Assembly (NCBI GenBank): GCA_009602725.1
Contig: WELB01000311.1
Span: 105,479 to 117,124 of the forward strand
DNA: 11,646 nucleotides
Direction: 5' to 3'
Source: Spirogloea muscicola
Taxonomy: Eukaryota; Streptophyta; Zygnematophyceae; Spirogloeales; Spirogloeaceae
The notes below the pieces were generated by a model. The model ran no database searches, was not told the DNA's origin, and was given only the letters and a program-made list of their open reading frames with translations. Numbering within the stretch: position 1 is the first letter of the stretch; every line of letters starts with the position of its first letter. The translations under genes and the position numbers were made by a program. This document shows positions 8,706-11,646 of this stretch, one piece after another.

Positions 8706-9610
8706 ATGGCGCAGCAGCCGGCGCGGCAGGTGGCGACGGTGATCCGGCTGGTCATCGCCGCGGGCGGCGCCAAGCCGGCGCCGCCGGTGGGGCCGGCGCT
8801 GGGCCAGCACGGCCTCAACCTCATGGCCTTCTGCAAGGACTTCAACGCGCGCACCGCGCACCTCAAGCCCGACGTCCCCGTCCCCGTCCAGCTCACCGCC
8901 TACAAGGTCTGCCGCCGCCGCCGCCGCTGCCACTGCCGAGCATCTCTTGCACAGAACCTTTCAGGCCTCTGGTTTGGGTTTTTGGATTTAGGATAAGGAT
9001 TAGGCTTTGGGGTTTAGTTGCAGCTTCCGCCTATTGCGGCCAGCGGCGACTGGCTCAGCGTCCTGCCCAGCCGACGGCTCTTGCCTCGTGTCACTCAACA
9101 GTCGCCGTCCTCCACAGTGCATTGCCCACATGAGTCGCGCAACCCGTGTCGTGAAATGCGCCCAAGAGGATATACAACCCCCTTCCCGTGTGGCTCGTCG
9201 CTGTTCAAGTTCCGGAGGTCGAGCCATTCAGGCGGCCCACGGCTAGTGCTGCGGTCAAGAGCCTCTGACACATGTGCAAGGCCTAAGTGGGCTCAATGTG
9301 ACGGACTGCCGATGTAATCAAGTGGACTTACTGACTCTGCTGGCGTTGCTTGCAGGACCGCTCGTTTGAGTTCACCATTCGCACGCCGACGGTGAGCTAC
9401 TTCCTGAAGAAGGCCGCGGGGGTGCAGGCTGGCAGTGGCGCCGCTGGGCATGAGCCGGCGGGCGTTGTCACACTCAAGCATGTGTACGAGATTGCAAGCA
9501 TCAAGCAGCAGGACCCTGACTGCCAGTACATGCCGCTTGAAGGCATCTGCCATAGTATTATCGGCACTGCCCGCTCAATGGGTATCGCCGTTCGGAGGAG
9601 CCTGGACTGA
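8706..9610 (+). CDS. mitochondrial ribosomal protein uL11m, two exons
   Basis: uL11 binds the GTPase-associated centre of large-subunit rRNA with the L10/L12 stalk. Exon 1 (8706-8906) encodes 67 residues with the family N-terminal signature [19 protein letters not shown] followed by [11 protein letters not shown]. Exon 2 (9356-9610) starts at [11 protein letters not shown], contains SYFLKKAAG, then [14 protein letters not shown] and [21 protein letters not shown], and ends with TGA at 9608. The join TAYK|DRSFEF is phase 0 and matches the family. The 449-nt intron has a GTCTGC donor and a TTGCTTGCAG acceptor. The product is 151 residues, about the usual length for the plant mitochondrial form, with no long N-terminal extension. 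The FCKDFNART segment and the absence of a transit peptide favour the mitochondrial over the plastid protein. Cytosolic uL11 is clearly different. Confidence 0.95.
8971..9018 (+). repeat. degenerate telomere-like tract in the uL11m intron
   Basis: The plus strand can be split into TTTGGGT, TTTTGGA, TTTAGGA, TAAGGA, TTAGGC, TTTGGGG and TTTAG, i.e. about seven imperfect units of the TTTAGGG telomere repeat used by many plants and green algae. It lies about 65 nt inside the intron. It may be an ancient interstitial telomere insertion or a G-rich intronic element. No unit is a perfect TTTAGGG. Confidence 0.55.
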
Positions 9611-10677
9611 AGCTGACTAATGTGATCACATCACATGCTCACCATAAAGCCTTGGAGATTTGGCGCCAAGTCATTGCCCGGCCCTGTGAAGGTAAGGCAC
9701 TTAGGGGTTACTCTAGAGAAAAGAACACAACGAAGCACACTTTCACATAGTGCAGCATTTTAGGCATTAGGAATCACATGTTGGGAGTTACATTGCGATG
9801 TACACGTCCTAGCATGGACGTGCTGCAAACACCTGCAAATTGTGCTGCCATGGCAGCTTCAGATGTTCCTTTCTTCATTGTTGCGAGATATGATGCCTGT
9901 GAGGTTGTCGAGGACATATGCAGTCCATACCTGCCCATAAGCAACTATTACAACAAGCAATGAAGTTGTGAACTTGACCTATGCAGGAAGCAAAGTGCAG
10001 ATGAAAGTCGGCCATGACAAGCTGCACTCATTCCTCCCATTTGTGACAAGACTGTCTATTTACTATCATGCCGTGCACTCGCACAAAACTTTTGGGACAC
10101 AGCATAGTAACCTTACAAGAGGTAGTAGTGACAGAGCTGTACAAAGGTAGTGCTTTCGAGGGATAGAAAGCGTACAACACTAGATGTACCCCCCTAAACC
10201 AGGTCAGAAAAGCTCGTACCACATTGGCACCTTCTATGCGAGAACCTATAGCTAGCACTGGTCCAGAAAGCCAAGCTACAAGTGGCAGTCATGGGTCAAA
10301 AAGAGAGATCTCAGGAGTAAAGGGATGTTGCAGACAGTAGAAGACACCAATCAGAAGTGCTCTGCCTCACTCAACCATCGCCTCTGTACCAGCTTGCAAT
10401 TTGTTGATGGGCTGCAGATTCAAGACTCGGGCACCTGTGCAAGGGTGCCTCCACGCATCAGAAAATACATAATTGTTCGTCTACTTATATTTGTGAGCTG
10501 CACTCCCTCAAACTCATCGCAGTTGATGATGTAGGCAATGGGCATTGCCCACGTAAAAGGTAGGACCATTATGTGGAAAAGATGTCATGGCAAGAACAAG
10601 CACACAGTCATCAGTGCAGTGGTTTCAAATTAGAAGGACCGGATTACGACACACAACAATGCCAGTGGCAATTTTTG
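9611..10677. other. no recognised gene; 3' flanks of two converging genes
   Basis: uL11m ends at 9610 and the minus-strand hypothetical gene ends at 10678, so this stretch should hold their 3' UTRs and terminators. Composition is moderate and like the introns. Short open frames exist on both strands, but none resembles a known protein or joins convincingly to a neighbour. The most protein-like is a 41-codon minus-strand frame at 10420-10545. I see no tRNA, repeat array or clear polyadenylation signal. Confidence 0.6.
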
Positions 10678-11520
10678 CTAATAGCTGAGAGGGAATTGAC
10701 CTTGTGAGACAAGGCACTTTTTGACAAGCCGAAGCCTGGCCTTCTTCCCAAGCTTCACGCCCTTGACCTTCTTGTCTGCGGCGTTGCTTGTCTGCTCAAA
10801 TGCAACCCCGTTCTTATCTGCGCCAACCACCTCCCAGAGCGACCAAATACTCAGAAGGTCACCATCAAGCTCCTATCTACCAGCCGAAAAAGAGCTGAGA
10901 TGAATATGCTCCTGCCTGACACCGTCACTGTGGTTGACTTTCTCGGACTGAGACAATCCTTGGAGGAGCAATGAGGGCAGCATGCTCTCAATATAGTCTA
11001 AGCAGCAGACTGTCAGACTTCCAGCAGCCATGAGCAAGTGGTAACATAAACCCTATAGTGGTCGTGTTCATGATGCCTTCACGAGCAGCCCGCACCTTGG
11101 ACCTTCGCAGCCATCATCTCAACATCCTTCACGGTCATGAGACCGCCGGAGACGGCAGCCTCTCTCTGGGTCTGCGCGCAAGCGCGGGCGTGGTGATCGG
11201 CGCAAGTCAGGTCGCATTACTGGGGCACGAATGGGCGAGCCGACCGCAATGGCTCCCAGATTGCAGCTGCGGAGCGTAATCACCAGCAACAGCACCAGCT
11301 GCATGCATGCATGGCAGGCTGCAATCCCCACGTCAGGCCCGAGCACACTGGCGAAGCCCGAGAGGGAAGGGAGGGGCGGCGCCCTCCGCACCTTGCGCTT
11401 GGCGCGCTCGAGGTGCCGCCGCGCCTTGCCGCTGCGCGGGCTGGCGACGGCGGCGGGTCGCCGCTTGGCCTTGCGCCCGTCCAGCCTCGAGCCCTGCGCC
11501 GCCTTGTTGAACTTGTTCAT
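10678..11520 (-). CDS. small basic protein of unknown function, four exons
   Basis: The exon model is 11392-11520 (starts MNKFNKAAQGSRLDGRKAKR), 11096-11171 (contains GLMTVKDVEMMAAKVQ), 10939-10997 (YIESMLPSLLLQGLSQSEK) and 10678-10872 (ELDGDLLSIWSLWEVVGADK, then a Lys-rich KKVKGVKLGKKARLRLVKK, stop TAG). Phases match at every junction and the product is about 152 residues. An alternative exon 3 donor at 10921 adds six residues. The last exon could instead splice out near a GTCAATT site. The two ends are strongly basic and the middle contains predicted helix, which suggests a nucleic-acid-binding or nucleolar protein. I recognise no family. The GC-rich first exon mirrors other gene starts here. 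Confidence 0.55.
11048..11055 (+). promoter_or_regulatory. telo-box-like AAACCCTA
   Basis: AAACCCTA is the plant telo-box, often found near the 5' ends of ribosomal protein and biogenesis genes. Here it lies in the second intron of the minus-strand hypothetical gene, on the antisense strand. An 8-mer is easily a chance match. Confidence 0.25.
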
Positions 11521-11646
11521 CCTCGCTCGCTCCCCAACGCCGGGAAGCCTCGCCGGGGCTTCACTGCCCGCCGCTGCCGCAAGCCTCAGGAGCCGCGTCG
11601 CGCGGAGGCGTCGGCGGCCGCGGCGGCGGCGGCGGCGGACGCGGCG
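11521..11646. other. GC-rich upstream region of the minus-strand hypothetical gene
   Basis: This stretch lies upstream of the ATG at 11520 and should hold its 5' UTR and promoter. It ends in a GCG/GGC-rich run with an open plus-strand frame (Ala-rich) but no ATG. A divergent gene starting beyond the right edge is possible but not shown. Confidence 0.4.

Noticed and set aside
6983-8896. 637-codon minus-strand ORF taken as one intact protein
   Set aside because: Its upstream end is antisense to uL11m exon 1 and its two halves belong to different families. I split it at the poly-Glu tract.
9778-9963. Plus-strand ORF after uL11m
   Set aside because: Composition is like non-coding DNA here, with no conserved motif.
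10420-10545. 41-codon minus-strand ORF (MPIAYIINCDEFEGV...)
   Set aside because: It looks somewhat protein-like, but I could not join it in phase to the upstream gene and recognise no family.
1-11646. CRISPR arrays, tRNA, rRNA, prophage or defence systems
   Set aside because: There is no regular repeat-spacer pattern, no T-loop GGTTCGAATCC-type motif and no bacterial-style operon. The spliced genes show nuclear eukaryotic DNA.

Overview
This window is nuclear DNA from a eukaryote with many short introns, most likely a green alga. Trebouxiophyceae is a guess from base composition and protein resemblance. The evidence is that conserved proteins can only be read by joining many short exons at GT/AG sites, that one protein is a plant-type mitochondrial ribosomal protein L11, and that another is a fragment resembling the plastid RNase E of plants. 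Exons and introns in the middle have moderate GC. Gene 5' ends are extremely GC-rich (about 1-235, 7020-8935 and 11340-11646).

Layout. Positions 1-158 may be the first exon of a minus-strand gene running off the left edge. Positions 274-665 hold an imperfect inverted repeat resembling a fold-back element. Positions 1132-6910 (minus) carry 19 phase-consistent exons of UTP25, a nucleolar component of the SSU processome. I reconstructed these exon by exon, and every junction keeps frame. A further 5' exon, acidic and then basic, lies at about 7028-7240. Directly upstream, on the same strand and in the same open frame, is the first half of an RNase E/G S1 domain (7673-7891) with a coiled-coil leader. 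Its catalytic part is absent. The two are joined through a (GAG)n/(CTC)n tract at 7225-7440. On the plus strand, 8706-9610 encodes a complete two-exon mitochondrial uL11. Positions 9611-10677 show no gene I can recognise. Positions 10678-11520 (minus) carry a four-exon gene for a small basic protein that I do not recognise.

How the parts relate. UTP25 serves cytosolic small-subunit rRNA maturation, uL11m serves the mitochondrial ribosome, and RNase E would serve plastid RNA. They share a translation theme but nothing suggests co-regulation. The most notable feature is the RNase E/UTP25 junction inside a triplet repeat. It is either a real fusion or truncation, or an assembly chimera between two loci that both encode poly-glutamate. 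A lone N at 8653 may mark a second seam.
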